Assembly: GCA_022822785.1 (NCBI GenBank)
Contig: JAJEAL010000093.1
Coordinates: 62,001 to 126,000, forward strand
Source: Candidatus Poribacteria bacterium
Lineage (GTDB): Bacteria > Poribacteria > WGA-4E > PCPOR2b
DNA length: 64,000 bases
Direction: 5' to 3'
This document shows positions 63,337 to 64,000 of the stretch, piece after piece. A model generated the notes under the pieces. It saw only the letters and a program-made list of their open reading frames with translations. It ran no database searches and was not told where the DNA came from. The translations under genes were made by a program, and so were the position numbers. Positions within the stretch are counted from its first letter, which is position 1. The number at the start of each line of letters is the position of its first letter.

Positions 63337-63801
63337 TTACGCAAGAACAAATGGAGGCGCTCGAGGAGAGAGCTGTAGGGCGGGTGGATCTGTGTAAGGG
63401 TTATAGGGAAGTCGAAAATGGAGGGCGAAAGAGATAGAGCCGGAAGAAATTGTGGACGTTACGGGGATTAGAACGACAAACGAAGACGTGCCTTTTTGGA
63501 CTTGTGATGTAAATTGGGGTTCGCTCATTCCGAGCGATTCCCACCGGTCAAAGCAACAGTGGCCCTCTATATCCCCTTGTCGTTCATGGGTAGGAGATGG
63601 TAGATCTTCAGTCTCACAGCAGGTAGACGAACTCATTTCGTTGGGAGTCAGTGGTTCAAGCAGATACTGCTGATAAATCGAGGTCGTACGGAAAGCGGCG
63701 CTTTCGGCTACACCCGGCATCCCTGTACATTGTACCGGACAGATAAAATAAACCGACGCTACTGAAAGCAAAAAGAGCGCGCAAAGGTTTTTGAGTTGCA
63801 T
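63337..63801 (-). CDS. Small secreted Cys-rich protein, copper cluster
   Basis: 154 residues, ATG 63801. Signal peptide KNLCALFLLSVASVYFICPVQC. Paired cysteines in SSTCCETEDL (about 59-68) and HCCFDRWE (about 81-88) could hold metal. The tail reads DPPALQLSPRAPPF. Such proteins head metal-resistance clusters, but I cannot name the family. First gene of the minus-strand set. Confidence 0.65.
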   Translation of the reverse strand: MQLKNLCALFLLSVASVYFICPVQCTGMPGVAESAAFRTTSIYQQYLLEPLTPNEMSSSTCCETEDLPSPTHERQGDIEGHCCFDRWESLGMSEPQFTSQVQKGTSSFVVLIPVTSTISSGSISFALHFRLPYNPYTDPPALQLSPRAPPFVLA

Positions 63802-63902
63802 TCAACTACCTTCTCTCAAGCAACCGATGAGATTATACGATAAGAACAGTTACTGTTTATTGATTCCACCTTCCGAAGGCACACATCGGAAGGCGGAGCC
63901 CA

Positions 63903-64000
63903 CTACATATATTCTTCCTCATCATCTTCAGCGGGATAGATGTTGACATCCGACAAGGAAATGGACTCACCAACATAGAACGTCAACCAATTCCCAACTA
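63903..64000 (-). CDS. 3' end of an unidentified minus-strand gene
   Basis: The last 31 codons of a gene that runs in from the right edge; it reads WLTFYVGESISLSDVN and ends in the acidic tail YPAEDDEEEYM before a stop at 63903-63905. Too short to assign. It lies about 100 bases upstream of the copper cluster and may be separate. Confidence 0.55.
   Translation of the reverse strand, partial: VGNWLTFYVGESISLSDVNIYPAEDDEEEYM

Overview
This window comes from a Gram-negative-type bacterium with a medium GC content. Outer-membrane and periplasmic machinery is indicated by a TolC-like lipoprotein, a Tat-exported multicopper oxidase and several lipoproteins. Two phytanoyl-CoA dioxygenase family genes, a Gfo/Idh/MocA oxidoreductase, a sugar phosphate isomerase, a CBM9-like secreted protein, HyuA, and many dispersed short palindromes suggest a Candidatus Poribacteria-like lineage (sponge-associated or marine). 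This placement is inferred from gene content and was not tested against any database.

Region 1 (1-22.4 kb) holds energy genes, all on the plus strand. It starts inside nuoF and runs nuoG-H-J-K-L-M, an NhaD-type Na+/H+ antiporter, then nuoN. Only 10 bases later the F-type ATP synthase genes begin (atpZ-I-B-E-F-H-A-G). Three unrelated genes (cupin, DUF1992, a duplicated-domain lipoprotein) separate atpG from atpD-C. A strong bidirectional terminator closes the block. There is no nuoI here. The c subunit carries the Gln...Glu-Ser...Tyr ion-site pattern of Na+-binding rotors, which together with the antiporter points to sodium-linked energetics. Two small broken gene pairs sit between nuo genes: an MNT/HEPN toxin-antitoxin remnant and a frameshifted unknown pair.

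Region 2 (22.4-47.9 kb) is mixed metabolism. It holds a secreted-type alpha/beta hydrolase, a CBM9-like protein with a textbook sigma-70 promoter, a giant amidase_3 lipoprotein whose second amidase copy has lost metal ligands, an orphan NtrC-type regulator, ComF, a minus-strand operon (Gfo/Idh, a 4-hydroxybutyryl-CoA dehydratase/HpaB-like protein without the Fe-S cysteines, SDR), LOG, DUF4145-like and zinc alcohol dehydrogenase genes. A XamI-type restriction-modification locus with a dead endonuclease and an intact methylase follows, then UbiA, valS, a DAO-type oxidoreductase, a PhyH enzyme and HyuA.

Region 3 (47.9-55.9 kb) is a defence island. It has a HigBA locus with an internally deleted toxin under a promoter buried in a palindrome, a HEAT-repeat/N4-type methylase with a CfrBI-like endonuclease, a DUF6884-like protein, a nuclease-fold protein lacking catalytic residues, and a second beta-class methylase with a candidate PD-(D/E)XK partner that I do not recognise. 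This last set is the best candidate for an undescribed restriction system.

Region 4 (55.9-64 kb) has an MFS transporter, a sugar isomerase, a small non-autonomous element with 12-base terminal inverted repeats, a second PhyH enzyme and a minus-strand copper-handling cluster (Cys-rich secreted protein, DUF3347 lipoprotein, TolC-like protein, multicopper oxidase). The window ends in the 3' end of another minus-strand gene. No tRNA, rRNA or CRISPR array was seen.
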